Assembly: GCA_028292435.1 (NCBI GenBank)
Contig: JAQGMI010000086.1
Span: 1-58,711 of the forward strand
DNA length: 58,711 bases
Direction: 5' to 3'
DNA from: Betaproteobacteria bacterium
GTDB lineage: Bacteria; Pseudomonadota; Gammaproteobacteria; Burkholderiales; SG8-41
The number at the start of each line of letters is the position of its first letter. Position 1 is the stretch's first letter. The position numbers and the translations under genes were made by a program. Of the stretch, positions 33,825 through 42,625 are shown piece by piece. Below the pieces are notes generated by a model. The model did no database searches. It saw nothing but the letters and a program-made list of their open reading frames with translations, and had not been told where the DNA came from.

Positions 33825-34937
33825 TTAGCCGCGAACTGCGTTCGCCAGTTCGCGACGGATGAATTCATGAAAATGCAGCAGTCCGTCTTCCATCGGCGAC
33901 TGATAGGGACCGGTTTCGTTGACGCCTTGACGGTACAGCGCACGGCGCCCGTTTGTCATGCGCGTGCAGATTTCCGCGTCTTCGATTGCAGTTTCGTTGT
34001 ATGCCGCTTGCGCAGCGGCGACGAATTCGCGCTCGAACAGCACGATCTCTTCCGGATAATAAAATTCGATCACGTTGCTGCAGGCTTCGGGACCGCGCGG
34101 CACGATGCTGCTGACGACCAGCACGTGCGGATACCACTCGACCATCACGTTGGGATAATAGGTGAGCCAGATTGCGCCATGCGGCGGCTCGGTTCCTTCG
34201 TTGTAACGCATCACGACGTCGTGCCACTTTTGATAGACGGGCGTTCCCGGCCGCGTGAGTCCTATCTTGACGCCGCACGTTTGAACGCTGTACCAGTCGC
34301 CTAATTCCCAGTGCAGATCGTCGATCGAAACGAAATTGCCGAGCCCGGGGTGAAACGGCACGACGTGATAGTCCTCAAGATACACTTCGATGAAGGTTTT
34401 CCAGTTGCATGCATATTCGTCGATCTGCACGCAGTCGAGCATGTAATTGGAGAAATCAAGTTCCTGCTTGACGCCGACCGCGGCGAGATCGCGAGCGACA
34501 TCGCGCTTGCTGTCGAATAGCAGGCCGTTCCAGTTTTGTAGCGGCGTGCGACCAAGGTCGAGGCAGGGATTACCGGGAAAGTGCGGCGCTCCGAGCAGTT
34601 TGCCGTCCAGTCCGTACGTCCAGCGGTGAATCGGGCACACGATATTGCTACGCGTATTGCCGCGGCCATTGAGCATGATTGCCTGGCGATGGCGGCATAC
34701 GTTACTCAAGAGTGCAATACCCTCCTGATTGCGCACCAGCGTTTTTGCGTTGTCGAGCCGCTCGAGCACGTGATAGTCACCGAAGTTCGGCACGAGCAGT
34801 TCGTGGCCGACGTAGCCCGGCCCGCGCTCGAACAACAGCCGTTGCTCGACGGCGTAAACCTGCGGATCGAAGTACCAATCAGCCGGAAGTTGCGGCGATG
34901 TGCGGTTGAGCGCGCTCTGGCTTGCCAAATCCGACAT
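33825..34937 (-). CDS. Rieske-type aromatic-ring-hydroxylating/monooxygenase alpha subunit
   Basis: A 370-residue oxygenase. The N-terminal Rieske [2Fe-2S] ligands lie in NVCRHRQ and IVCPIHRWTYG. The C-terminal catalytic domain has the non-haem iron facial triad region EDYHVVPFHPGL. The architecture resembles choline/carnitine/glycine-betaine-type Rieske monooxygenases rather than classic dioxygenases. No reductase or ferredoxin gene is adjacent, so the electron donor must be elsewhere. Substrate unknown. Confidence 0.9.
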   Translation of the reverse strand: MSDLASQSALNRTSPQLPADWYFDPQVYAVEQRLLFERGPGYVGHELLVPNFGDYHVLERLDNAKTLVRNQEGIALLSNVCRHRQAIMLNGRGNTRSNIVCPIHRWTYGLDGKLLGAPHFPGNPCLDLGRTPLQNWNGLLFDSKRDVARDLAAVGVKQELDFSNYMLDCVQIDEYACNWKTFIEVYLEDYHVVPFHPGLGNFVSIDDLHWELGDWYSVQTCGVKIGLTRPGTPVYQKWHDVVMRYNEGTEPPHGAIWLTYYPNVMVEWYPHVLVVSSIVPRGPEACSNVIEFYYPEEIVLFEREFVAAAQAAYNETAIEDAEICTRMTNGRRALYRQGVNETGPYQSPMEDGLLHFHEFIRRELANAVRG

Positions 34938-35097
34938 GCAGGGGAATCTCTGAACGGAGGTTTAGATAAATTGCGGCTGCGGCTTAAATGTATTTGTTTA
35001 CAAGCCCTTAGCGCAAGCGATTGTCGCCTGATTTGGAGGAAAAGGCAAACGGCGTATTCCGGCAAAAGCCGTATCTGCTTGAACGAGAACTGAAAAT

Positions 35098-35122
35098 TGC
35101 AAGAAAACGGCGCAAAGCGCCG
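35098..35122 (-). terminator. Terminator of the ArsS-type six-gene operon
   Basis: Stem CGGCGC/GCGCCG with a 3-base loop, followed on the minus strand by TTTTCTTG, 53 bases after the last gene of the run. The rest of the 238-base gap shows no other feature. Confidence 0.75.
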
Positions 35123-35175
35123 GCACCGCTTGCTGCCTTGTGACCTCGCCCCGAGGACGCCGGTTCCCAGCCGCC

Positions 35176-35841
35176 TCAGGATTGAATATCGACGCCGCAA
35201 GCGCCGAATTCCGGCATCAATCCGCTCAGTTGCAGACGCTCAACGTCGGCCGGCCGGTCGACGTCCCACAGAGGCGCCAGCTCGCGCCATCGCCAGTTCA
35301 ATTCAGCGAGCCGCACGCGGGTGATCGCCATTACCTGATCGCTGCCCCATGGAACCTGTGAAAACAAACGTGGATCCGGGCGTGCAAGTCCCAGCAACAC
35401 ATAGCCGCCGTCCTCGGCTGGAATCAGCACGGCATCGTAATTGTCGAGGGCTGCCGTCGCCGATTGCAGATCGGCTGCCGTCAGGGCGGGGCAGTCAGTC
35501 CCGATCAGCAGCACGCGAGCGGACGTTTCGAGCGTTCGCACGGCAGCATCGAGCATGCGGTCGCCAAGCTCGCCTTCGCACTGCGTGTCGCCGACGATGC
35601 CGTGACGCCGCATCAGCGCCGACATGGCTGGATGTTGAGCGGACGGCGAGCACCACAGTTTGACCGTACCTACGTCGGCCGCGATTGCCGTTGCAAGCGT
35701 TCGGGCGATGAGCAGCTTTTGTAAAGTCGCTGCGCCGCCGGCACCCAGCATCGGGATCAAACGCGTTTTCGCGGCACCCGGTTCAGGCGCGCGGGCGAAG
35801 ACGGCTATCCCAGTGTCAGTCGCGCGCACGGACTGCGTCAT
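35176..35841 (-). CDS. Glycosyltransferase, rSAM/selenodomain-associated type 1 (DUF2064)
   Basis: A 221-residue nucleotide-diphospho-sugar-transferase-like protein. It shows VFARAPEPGAAKTRLIPMLG at the N-terminus (nucleotide binding), LLIGTDCPALTAADL with the metal-binding Asp, and EDGGYVLLGLA. It belongs to the family known as rSAM/selenodomain-associated transferase 1. The ATG at 35841 overlaps the preceding gene by 26 bases; an alternative TTG lies at 35874. It is the last gene of the six-gene run with ArsS. Confidence 0.88.
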   Translation of the reverse strand: MTQSVRATDTGIAVFARAPEPGAAKTRLIPMLGAGGAATLQKLLIARTLATAIAADVGTVKLWCSPSAQHPAMSALMRRHGIVGDTQCEGELGDRMLDAAVRTLETSARVLLIGTDCPALTAADLQSATAALDNYDAVLIPAEDGGYVLLGLARPDPRLFSQVPWGSDQVMAITRVRLAELNWRWRELAPLWDVDRPADVERLQLSGLMPEFGACGVDIQS

Positions 35842-36514
35842 ACCGCAATGCGAGCGCCGCTGGATCCGCGCCAAAATAATACGCGAGGCGCAATCGCCAC
35901 ATCCTCAGGACGGTGCGCAACACGCCATTGCGTTCCCAGCGGCGAGCCGACGTGATGACGCGCGCGCGCAGGCACAGCGGCGCGCCGACACGCTTCGCAT
36001 TTTTCGAGAGCGCGATATCTTCCATCAGCGGCAATGCGGGGAAACCGTTCAAGCGGGAGAACAGTTCGCGCGTCATGAAGATGGCCTGATCACCGGTTGC
36101 AATTCCGGTCAGGCGAGACCGCGTATTCATCATGAACGCGATAATTTTCAGCAGGGCATGCCTGCCGTCGAGCGCAACGTCAAAGCGCCCCCATTGCTTG
36201 CGGCTGGCGGCAAGTTTATCGACGATGAGGCGGTCGGCATCGGGCGGCAGCACGCAATCGGCGTGCATGAACAACAGCACATCGCCGCGCGCCGTTCGGG
36301 CGCCGGCATTCATCTGGGCAGCGCGGCCGCGCGGTGCGGCAACAACGGCATCGGCAAACGGCACCGCAAGCTTTACAGAAGCGTCGCTGCTGCCGCCGTC
36401 CGCGACGATGATTTCCGCACCTCGCGCGCGAAATCCCTGCAGCGCTTCGAGTGTCGCGGCAATGCCCGCCGCTTCGTTGAGGCTGGGGATGATGATGGAC
36501 AAGGCGGTCGTCAT
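35816..36514 (-). CDS. Family 2 glycosyltransferase, rSAM/selenodomain-associated type 2
   Basis: A 232-residue GT-A glycosyltransferase. It has LSIIIPSLNEAAGIAATLEA, the nucleotide-binding VADGGSSD, the DXD-like HADCVLPPDAD, and GDQAIFMTRELF. It matches the family called rSAM/selenodomain-associated transferase 2, which co-occurs with type 1 and with ArsS-like proteins. The start lies 5 bases after the preceding stop. It would transfer a sugar to an unknown acceptor, plausibly the product made by ArsS. Confidence 0.9.
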   Translation of the reverse strand: MTTALSIIIPSLNEAAGIAATLEALQGFRARGAEIIVADGGSSDASVKLAVPFADAVVAAPRGRAAQMNAGARTARGDVLLFMHADCVLPPDADRLIVDKLAASRKQWGRFDVALDGRHALLKIIAFMMNTRSRLTGIATGDQAIFMTRELFSRLNGFPALPLMEDIALSKNAKRVGAPLCLRARVITSARRWERNGVLRTVLRMWRLRLAYYFGADPAALALRYDAVRARD

Positions 36515-36519
36515 GTCGT

Positions 36520-38766
36520 TTAACTGGTGCGCGCCGCACCTTCGGCGTCGCCGTGCGGCACGGGTCGTTTGTCGCGTATCAGCGCGGGCAGTCGGCCGAG
36601 CACCGGGCCGATACCGGAATCATCCCGCATGTAAGTATTGAACGCGGCGAGAAAATCGAGCTGTCCTTGCGTAACGTGTGCTTTCTTCCATACGCCGGCT
36701 GCGAATTTCGCGGATTCGGCGAGCGTCGGATACGTGTGAATGGTGCCGAGGATTTTGTTCAGGCCGAGGCCGTGCTTCATCGCGACCACAAACTCGGCAA
36801 TCAAATCGCCGGCATGCTCGCCAACGATCGTAGCGCCAAGGATGCGGTCGCTGCCTGGCGTGGTCAGCACCTTGACGAAGCCGTGCGCTTCTTCGTCGGT
36901 CACTGCGCGGTCGAGTTCGCTCAATGGATAACGGCTGACCTCACACGCAATATTTTTTTCGCGCGCTTCCTGCTCGTTCAGGCCGACACGCGCGACTTCA
37001 GGGTCCGTGAACGTGGCCCACGGAATCACCGAGTAGTCGACCTTGAACTTCCTGAAGCGCCCGAACAATGCATTGACTGCGGCATACCATGCCATATGTG
37101 AGGCCGTATGCGTGAACTGGAACGGACCCGCCACATCGCCAGCCGCATAAATGTTCGGATAGTTGGTCTGCAGATACTCGTTGAGCTCGACCGTCCGCGC
37201 CTTGTTGGTCGGAATGCCGAGTTCCTCAAGTCCGTAGCCGGTTACATTGGCGGCGCGGCCGACTGCGCATAGCAGTTCATCGAACGGAATTCGCGTTTCT
37301 TTTCCGCCATGCTCAGCGACGAGGAATTTTTGCTCGTTCTCGATTTCGACGCGCGCAGCTTTGTGCTCGACAAGCACCGTGATGTCCTCATCGTTAAACT
37401 TTCCCATCACGATGGTCGACACGTCAGCGTCTTCTCGTACCATAAGGCGCGGCAGTAACTCGACCTGCGTCACTTTCGAGCCGAAGCGCGCGAAGCATTG
37501 CGCCAGTTCGCAGCCGATCGGGCCGCCGCCTAAAACGACCAGTCGCGCGGGCAGCTTGCGCAGTCCCCACAGGGTGTCGGAAGTTAGCGGATTGATTTCG
37601 CGCAATCCGGGAATCGGCGGAATGAACGGCCGGCCGCCGGCGGCGATCACGATATTTTTCGTGGTCAGGGTGCGCTTTCCTGCTTCGGTGATTACGTCGA
37701 CCGACCACGGCGATGTAATTTTGGCTTCGCCGATGAGGCAGTCGACGCCGAGCTTCGTGTAGCGCTCGACTGAATCGTGCGGCGCAATTGTCGTCACGAT
37801 ACGCTGGACGCGTTCCATGACCTGGGCGAAATCGAAGTCGACCCTGGCCGACGTTATGCCGAACTCGTTCGCACGCCGCGCATCCGACAGAAATTTGGCC
37901 GTGCGAATAAGCGCCTTTGACGGCACGCAGCCGGTATTGAGGCAGTCGCCGCCCATCTGAAATTTTTCAACGAGCGTCACTCTGGCTTTGACGGCGGCCG
38001 CGATATACGCAGTCACGAGTCCGGCGGAACCGGCGCCGATCACGATTACATTGCGGTCGAAACGTTTCGGTTTCGGCCATCGCGCATAAATGCGACGTGC
38101 CTTGACCGCATTGACGAACCACTTCGCGAGAAGCGGGAAAAAGCCAAGCAAAACGAACGACGCAAGCAATGCCGGTGACAGGATGCCGCTCAGCGAATTG
38201 ATTTTCGCCAGTTCCGTGCCCGCGTTCACGTAAACAATCGTACCTGCGAGCATGCCGAGCTGGCTCACCCAATAGAATGTCCACGTCTTGATCGGCGTAA
38301 GGCCCATCGCGAGGTTGATCACAAAAAACGGAAACACCGGCACCAGCCGCAGCGTGAACAGATAAAACGGCCCCTCTTTTTCGATGCCCGCATTGATCGC
38401 CGCGAGCCGGTCGCCGAATTTGCGCTGAATCGAGTCGCGGAGTACGAAACGAGCGGCGATAAAAGCGAGCGTCGCGCCAATCGAGGAGGCGAACGACACG
38501 ATGAGCGTTCCCCACCACAAGCCAAAGACGGCTCCGGCGACCAGCGTCATGACCGTCGCGCCGGGGAACGACAATGCCGTCAGTACGACATAAATCAGAA
38601 TGAAAATTGCGGCAGTTTGCAGCGGATAGGCGGCCTGGTATTCGCTGATCGTTGCTTGCTGCGATTTGAAATACGCAAGCGTGAAAAAATGGCCGACGTC
38701 GAATACCAAAAAAGCAACGAAAAGGGCGACCATGGCCCCGGCAACCCATAAGCGGCTTTTATTCAC
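36520..38766 (-). CDS. TVP38/DedA-like membrane domain fused to a disulfide reductase flavoprotein
   Basis: A 748-residue two-part protein. Residues 1-230 form a TVP38/TMEM64 (SNARE-associated) membrane domain with five or six spans and the LRLVPVFPFFVINLAMGL motif. Residues 240-720 are a class I pyridine nucleotide-disulfide oxidoreductase: FAD motif VIGAGSAGLVTAYIAA, redox cysteines GGDCLNTGCVPSK, NAD(P)H motif VLGGGPIGCEL, and C-terminal His HTYPTLAE. It resembles mercuric or dihydrolipoamide reductases. The active site faces the cytoplasm and would pass NAD(P)H electrons to a disulfide or oxidised substrate. The fusion ties reduction to a membrane carrier. Confidence 0.93.
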   Translation of the reverse strand: MNKSRLWVAGAMVALFVAFLVFDVGHFFTLAYFKSQQATISEYQAAYPLQTAAIFILIYVVLTALSFPGATVMTLVAGAVFGLWWGTLIVSFASSIGATLAFIAARFVLRDSIQRKFGDRLAAINAGIEKEGPFYLFTLRLVPVFPFFVINLAMGLTPIKTWTFYWVSQLGMLAGTIVYVNAGTELAKINSLSGILSPALLASFVLLGFFPLLAKWFVNAVKARRIYARWPKPKRFDRNVIVIGAGSAGLVTAYIAAAVKARVTLVEKFQMGGDCLNTGCVPSKALIRTAKFLSDARRANEFGITSARVDFDFAQVMERVQRIVTTIAPHDSVERYTKLGVDCLIGEAKITSPWSVDVITEAGKRTLTTKNIVIAAGGRPFIPPIPGLREINPLTSDTLWGLRKLPARLVVLGGGPIGCELAQCFARFGSKVTQVELLPRLMVREDADVSTIVMGKFNDEDITVLVEHKAARVEIENEQKFLVAEHGGKETRIPFDELLCAVGRAANVTGYGLEELGIPTNKARTVELNEYLQTNYPNIYAAGDVAGPFQFTHTASHMAWYAAVNALFGRFRKFKVDYSVIPWATFTDPEVARVGLNEQEAREKNIACEVSRYPLSELDRAVTDEEAHGFVKVLTTPGSDRILGATIVGEHAGDLIAEFVVAMKHGLGLNKILGTIHTYPTLAESAKFAAGVWKKAHVTQGQLDFLAAFNTYMRDDSGIGPVLGRLPALIRDKRPVPHGDAEGAARTS

Positions 38767-38779
38767 GACGCGGGCGCAG

Positions 38780-39745
38780 TCAGTTAACCGCGACCGGCGC
38801 CGGCCGGCGGGCTGTCACGCTGCAGGCTTCAGCGATGCTGTAGAGAGGTCCTCGTGCGATACGCTGTGCGTATGAGCGATGCGCCGGGGAATTCGCCGGC
38901 CAGTTGGCATGGAATTCCTCGTGCCAGCGCTCAACGTCGTAACGCACGGCGAGTGCATCCACCTGAACGCCGTTCAACCGCGTGCCGTAAAGCGGCGCGT
39001 GAGGCGAGGCCTGCACGCCGATGCGTGTGATGATGCCGTAGCGGGTGCCCGAAAAATTCGGCATGCCGGCGGCGCCGTTATTCGCGACGACGCCAACGCC
39101 CCGACGCGTTGAGAATTCCTGCAAAACCGGCAGGCAGCTGTGACTGCTCGCAATGACATCAGCTTTAGCAGTCTCGAACCAGGCCGCAATCTTCGCCTGC
39201 TGTTCTGCGGACGCAAGGTTTTCGCGCGACAAGCCCCAGCCGGCAAGCGATTCGCAATCGCCGTGCACGATGGCAACGCGGGTGCCGCCAACATGCACTC
39301 TCAGATACATGGGCAGCGCGCCGAGGCGGCGGCGTAACTCAGGATTGCCGCACGCGGTGCCGCGCAGTCGCCGCATGATTTCGTTCGAGCGGTCAACTTC
39401 CGCGTCGTTGACGAAATCCGGGTAACCGCAGCCGCAGCCTGCCGTTTCATCTTCGCTCGCCAGCTCGGTTTCAACGTTCCCGCGCGTTGCGTGATGCATG
39501 AGAACGCGCGAGTTAATCGCATTGAATCCCGCGTGGTCGATATTGAACCAGTTGAAGTCGCCATTGAAAACGAGCACCGGCGGCCGTACTTCATGGCGAG
39601 CCATGTCCGAAATTTCGTCGAGTGCCGGCCCGTTGCCGTAAAGTCCGCCGATTACGTACAGGCATTCCGCATGAAGCGCGTCGGTGCGCGCGAGATCAGC
39701 GGGCGCATAACGGTAATGTAGCGGACAACTGCGGCCGGGCGTCAT
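38780..39745 (-). CDS. Metallophosphoesterase-like protein of the ArsS cluster
   Basis: A 321-residue protein with calcineurin-like features: LYVIGGLYGN near residue 29, VFNGDFNWFNID (GDxxW/H box), VAIVHGDCESLAGWG and SSHSCLPVL (a degenerate GHTH). These support a binuclear-metal phosphatase or phosphodiesterase fold, though the motifs are divergent. It overlaps the symporter gene by 4 bases and precedes the flavoprotein gene by 13 bases, so it is in the operon. A role in dephosphorylating a sugar intermediate fits, by inference. A Cys-rich ETAGCGCGYPD segment is unusual. Confidence 0.8.
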   Translation of the reverse strand: MTPGRSCPLHYRYAPADLARTDALHAECLYVIGGLYGNGPALDEISDMARHEVRPPVLVFNGDFNWFNIDHAGFNAINSRVLMHHATRGNVETELASEDETAGCGCGYPDFVNDAEVDRSNEIMRRLRGTACGNPELRRRLGALPMYLRVHVGGTRVAIVHGDCESLAGWGLSRENLASAEQQAKIAAWFETAKADVIASSHSCLPVLQEFSTRRGVGVVANNGAAGMPNFSGTRYGIITRIGVQASPHAPLYGTRLNGVQVDALAVRYDVERWHEEFHANWPANSPAHRSYAQRIARGPLYSIAEACSVTARRPAPVAVN

Positions 39746-41130
39746 CGTGTCTCACCCGTGCGGCGTTGCCATACCAGCGGCAGCAGAAATCCCGCGCAGC
39801 AGATCGCGAGTCCGTATAAATTGGTTCCGAGAAGCAGCGCGTATTTGCCGGTGCCGATCGCCCACGACTGCGGAATTACGTTAAACGCGAACAAGATGCC
39901 GAGCGCGACACCCGGCCAGAATGCGCAATGGAAGCTCGCCGGCGAATAGCGCACGAGCGGCGCCAGAATGAAGATTGGCGCGAGTCCTATGACCATGGTG
40001 CCGCTCAGGGTTGTTGCCTTCAATATATCGGTGCCCGCGATCATCGGCAGGTTGCCGAGGACGGCGAACGCAATCATGGTCCACAAGCCGATCTTGACCG
40101 CATTGTTGCCGGGCGCGCGGCCGACCAACGTCGGCGCTTCCTGGCCGATTGATTTGGCGACCGATGCAAACGTTGAATCGAGCGTCGAACCGGCGGCCAG
40201 AATCATTACCAGCGTCATCAGCATGTACGGAATTACGCCGAACGCGCGCGCGACTTCGCCCGGCATGTTATCGCCCGCCGGCAAACCTTCGAGTTTCGCG
40301 TGCACGCCGACCAGGCTGAACGCAAAAATACAGATGAACCCTGCGATACCGGCAATGATGAAAGCGCGCAGCATGTGCTTTTCTTCAGTAATGAAGCCGC
40401 GGTCCGTCAGCACCGGATCGTGAAACGGGTAAGACAAGACCTGGAGCAGCGCAACCAGCAGGAGATCAACGCCCATGTCCAGATGAAAGTCGCCTTTCGA
40501 TAGCAGCGTCGGCAATCCGTATTGCGGCAGCACCAGCGCGAGTACTACAGCCATGACGAGTACGAACAGCACCGACTGAATCACGTCGGTGACGATCGAA
40601 CTGCGCAGTCCGCCTTTAAGGCTGTAACAAAGCGCGGCGAGGGTGAACAGCAATGCGGCCGCTATGAACGTGGTCGTGCCGGGCTTGCCATAGTACGCGC
40701 CGACCACCGCCGTATTGCTCCACACCTCGTTGTAAAGCCGGATGAGGATGGCGAGCGTAAATGCAATTGCGGCGCCGCGTCCATAGCGTGAGATCAGAAA
40801 GGACACGAGCCCCTTTGCACCGTGCCGCGTACGCAAACGATAAATAACGAACCCTGCGACCGGAATGGAGAGCCAATAACACGCGTACGCGAGTCCGCCA
40901 ACTACGCCATAAGCGGCGCCGAGGTTCGCCGCATTGGTTACCGATTTGGCAAAGATCCAGCTGATAAAGATGCTGCACGTCAATTTCCATTCGGTCGCGG
41001 GCCGGCCGGCGGCGTCGCTACCCCGAAAAAAGCCGGCCACCGTATGAGCGCGCGGCGTGAGTGCGTACATCAGGCCGCCATAAAGGAACAAGAAGCCCCA
41101 GAAATACGCGGCGAAGGCGGGTTCGATCAT
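39742..41130 (-). CDS. Sodium/solute symporter (SLC5/SSS family)
   Basis: A 462-residue protein with about 12-13 membrane spans. Segments such as LTCSIFISWIFAKSVTNAAN, ALCYSLKGGLRSSIVTDVIQ and AAGSTLDSTFASVAKSIGQE are typical of the SSS family. It would import or export a small solute coupled to sodium. It sits second in the operon, 25 bases after ArsS, so it may move the substrate or product of this pathway. Confidence 0.9.
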   Translation of the reverse strand: MIEPAFAAYFWGFLFLYGGLMYALTPRAHTVAGFFRGSDAAGRPATEWKLTCSIFISWIFAKSVTNAANLGAAYGVVGGLAYACYWLSIPVAGFVIYRLRTRHGAKGLVSFLISRYGRGAAIAFTLAILIRLYNEVWSNTAVVGAYYGKPGTTTFIAAALLFTLAALCYSLKGGLRSSIVTDVIQSVLFVLVMAVVLALVLPQYGLPTLLSKGDFHLDMGVDLLLVALLQVLSYPFHDPVLTDRGFITEEKHMLRAFIIAGIAGFICIFAFSLVGVHAKLEGLPAGDNMPGEVARAFGVIPYMLMTLVMILAAGSTLDSTFASVAKSIGQEAPTLVGRAPGNNAVKIGLWTMIAFAVLGNLPMIAGTDILKATTLSGTMVIGLAPIFILAPLVRYSPASFHCAFWPGVALGILFAFNVIPQSWAIGTGKYALLLGTNLYGLAICCAGFLLPLVWQRRTGETR

Positions 41131-41155
41131 GCGGTGATGCGTAGCCCTTGGACGG

Positions 41156-42118
41156 TCAGCCGAGCGCGCCGCCGCAGCTTGATCCCTGGCCGGCCGTGCA
41201 GCCGTAGCAGTGATCGGCGACGGTAATCGGATTGCCGGTGAGATCGGCGCCGATCAAATCGCGTATGTGCGTGCGCGAACGGCCCTTATGGACGAGCGGC
41301 AAGCCCAGCATTTGGTTGAAGTCGCAATCGTAGACATAGCCGCGCCAATCGACGCTCACGATACTGCGGCACATTACGCCCTCAAGGTTGGCCGGCTCGT
41401 AAGCGTTCTTCAACAAATCCATGTAATCGTCGAACTGGCCTTTCGAAATCAGCATGCTGCCGAAGCGCTGAATGGGCATGTTCGTGATTACATAGAGGTG
41501 ATTGAACGAAATGCCGAACCGCTCCCCAAGATGACGGCGGTAATCGACTTCCAGCGCCTGCTGTGCCGGCGGCAGAACGGCGCCCTGCGGATTGTATACA
41601 AGCGTCAACTTTAGTTCGCTGTCCGGTTGGCCATATCCGAGATGATTGAGCGTCTGCAGCGCGCGAACGCTCGCGTCGAACACGCCTTTACCGCGTTGAC
41701 GATCGACGTTGTCTTCCAGATAGCACGGCATCGAGGCAACAACTTCAACGCGCTCGCCGGCGAGAAATTGCGCGAGGTCAGACTGGCCCGGCTGCTCGAG
41801 CACCGTCAGGTTGCAGCGGTCCATGACATGAATGCCGAGCGCACGCGCCATGCGGACGAGATCGCGAAAATGCGCGTTGAGTTCGGGTGCGCCACCGGTC
41901 AAATCAAGTTTGGCAATGCCGGCTGCGCGCGCAAACGCGAGCACATCGTCAATTGTTTCGCGCGCCATGGTTTCGGTGCGCGTGGGTCCTGCGTTCACAT
42001 GACAGTGGAGGCATGACTGATTGCATTTATAGCCAAGATTGACCTGCAGCGTCTCGAGCTGCTGGCGTCGAATCGCAGGAAAATCGGAATCCCGCATCAA
42101 CGGGAGCGTAGCGTGCAT
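41156..42118 (-). CDS. arsS: ArsS-like radical SAM protein with C-terminal Cys-rich (DUF3641) domain
   Basis: A 320-residue radical SAM enzyme. The [4Fe-4S] cluster ligands are CNQSCLHC at residues 33-40, followed by the SAM-binding TGGAPELN. The C-terminal domain carries CDFNQML and HCYGCTAGQGSSCGG. The family is called radical SAM/SeCys because some members have selenocysteine in this domain; here all are TGC/Cys. Characterised ArsS adds a deoxyadenosyl group to dimethylarsenite in arsenosugar synthesis. GGAGAA precedes the ATG. It is the first gene of the run. No arsM is found in the window, so the substrate is not certain. Confidence 0.9.
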   Translation of the reverse strand: MHATLPLMRDSDFPAIRRQQLETLQVNLGYKCNQSCLHCHVNAGPTRTETMARETIDDVLAFARAAGIAKLDLTGGAPELNAHFRDLVRMARALGIHVMDRCNLTVLEQPGQSDLAQFLAGERVEVVASMPCYLEDNVDRQRGKGVFDASVRALQTLNHLGYGQPDSELKLTLVYNPQGAVLPPAQQALEVDYRRHLGERFGISFNHLYVITNMPIQRFGSMLISKGQFDDYMDLLKNAYEPANLEGVMCRSIVSVDWRGYVYDCDFNQMLGLPLVHKGRSRTHIRDLIGADLTGNPITVADHCYGCTAGQGSSCGGALG

Positions 42119-42385
42119 TACAAGTTCTCCAACAACACGAGCATCATGGTTATCGCGAGGGCGACGGTGCGGCTCATTGTGCGGAAAATGGGCCTGTCTG
42201 TCACTAGAGCGCCATCACAGTTTAGTGACCACGTCCGCCCGCTCGCAGTTGCACTGAATCATTAAAGGCATGTGTGCCGTTGCAACAATGGTCGCGGCGA
42301 AAGCGATTTCCTTACAACTTGCGTTGACCGCAAGCCTCTGATTGCGCTATGTTTGCGGTTTACCTCGGCGGAATTCCATCCGCGC

Positions 42386-42625
42386 ATGCCCAAGACAACC
42401 AAACCAGAATGCGGTCCGACGTTCGAGAGTGCGCTCGGCGAGCTTGAAAGCATCGTTGCGCGCATGGAGGACGGCCAGCTATCACTCGAGCAATCACTGT
42501 CCGCGTACAAGCGCGGCGCTGAACTTCTCAAGCTGTGCCAGTCGCAACTGGCGGACGCTCAACAGCAGGTCAAGGTCCTCGAAGCCGGCGCCCTGAAGAA
42601 TTTTGCCGGTGGCGACGACGACTGA
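42386..42625 (+). CDS. xseB: Exodeoxyribonuclease VII small subunit
   Basis: A 79-residue helical protein with the family pattern TFESALGELESIVARMEDGQ and LEQSLSAYKRGAELLKLCQ. It pairs with XseA (not in the window) to degrade single-stranded DNA. ATG 42386 is preferred; the frame extends further upstream without family sequence. ispA starts inside its 3' end. Confidence 0.93.
   Translation: MPKTTKPECGPTFESALGELESIVARMEDGQLSLEQSLSAYKRGAELLKLCQSQLADAQQQVKVLEAGALKNFAGGDDD

Noticed and set aside
41131..41158. UGA at the end of arsS as a possible selenocysteine codon
   Set aside because: The codons after it (about nine) run straight into the start of the symporter gene and show no conserved Cys-rich sequence or GU-loop hairpin; it is a normal stop.
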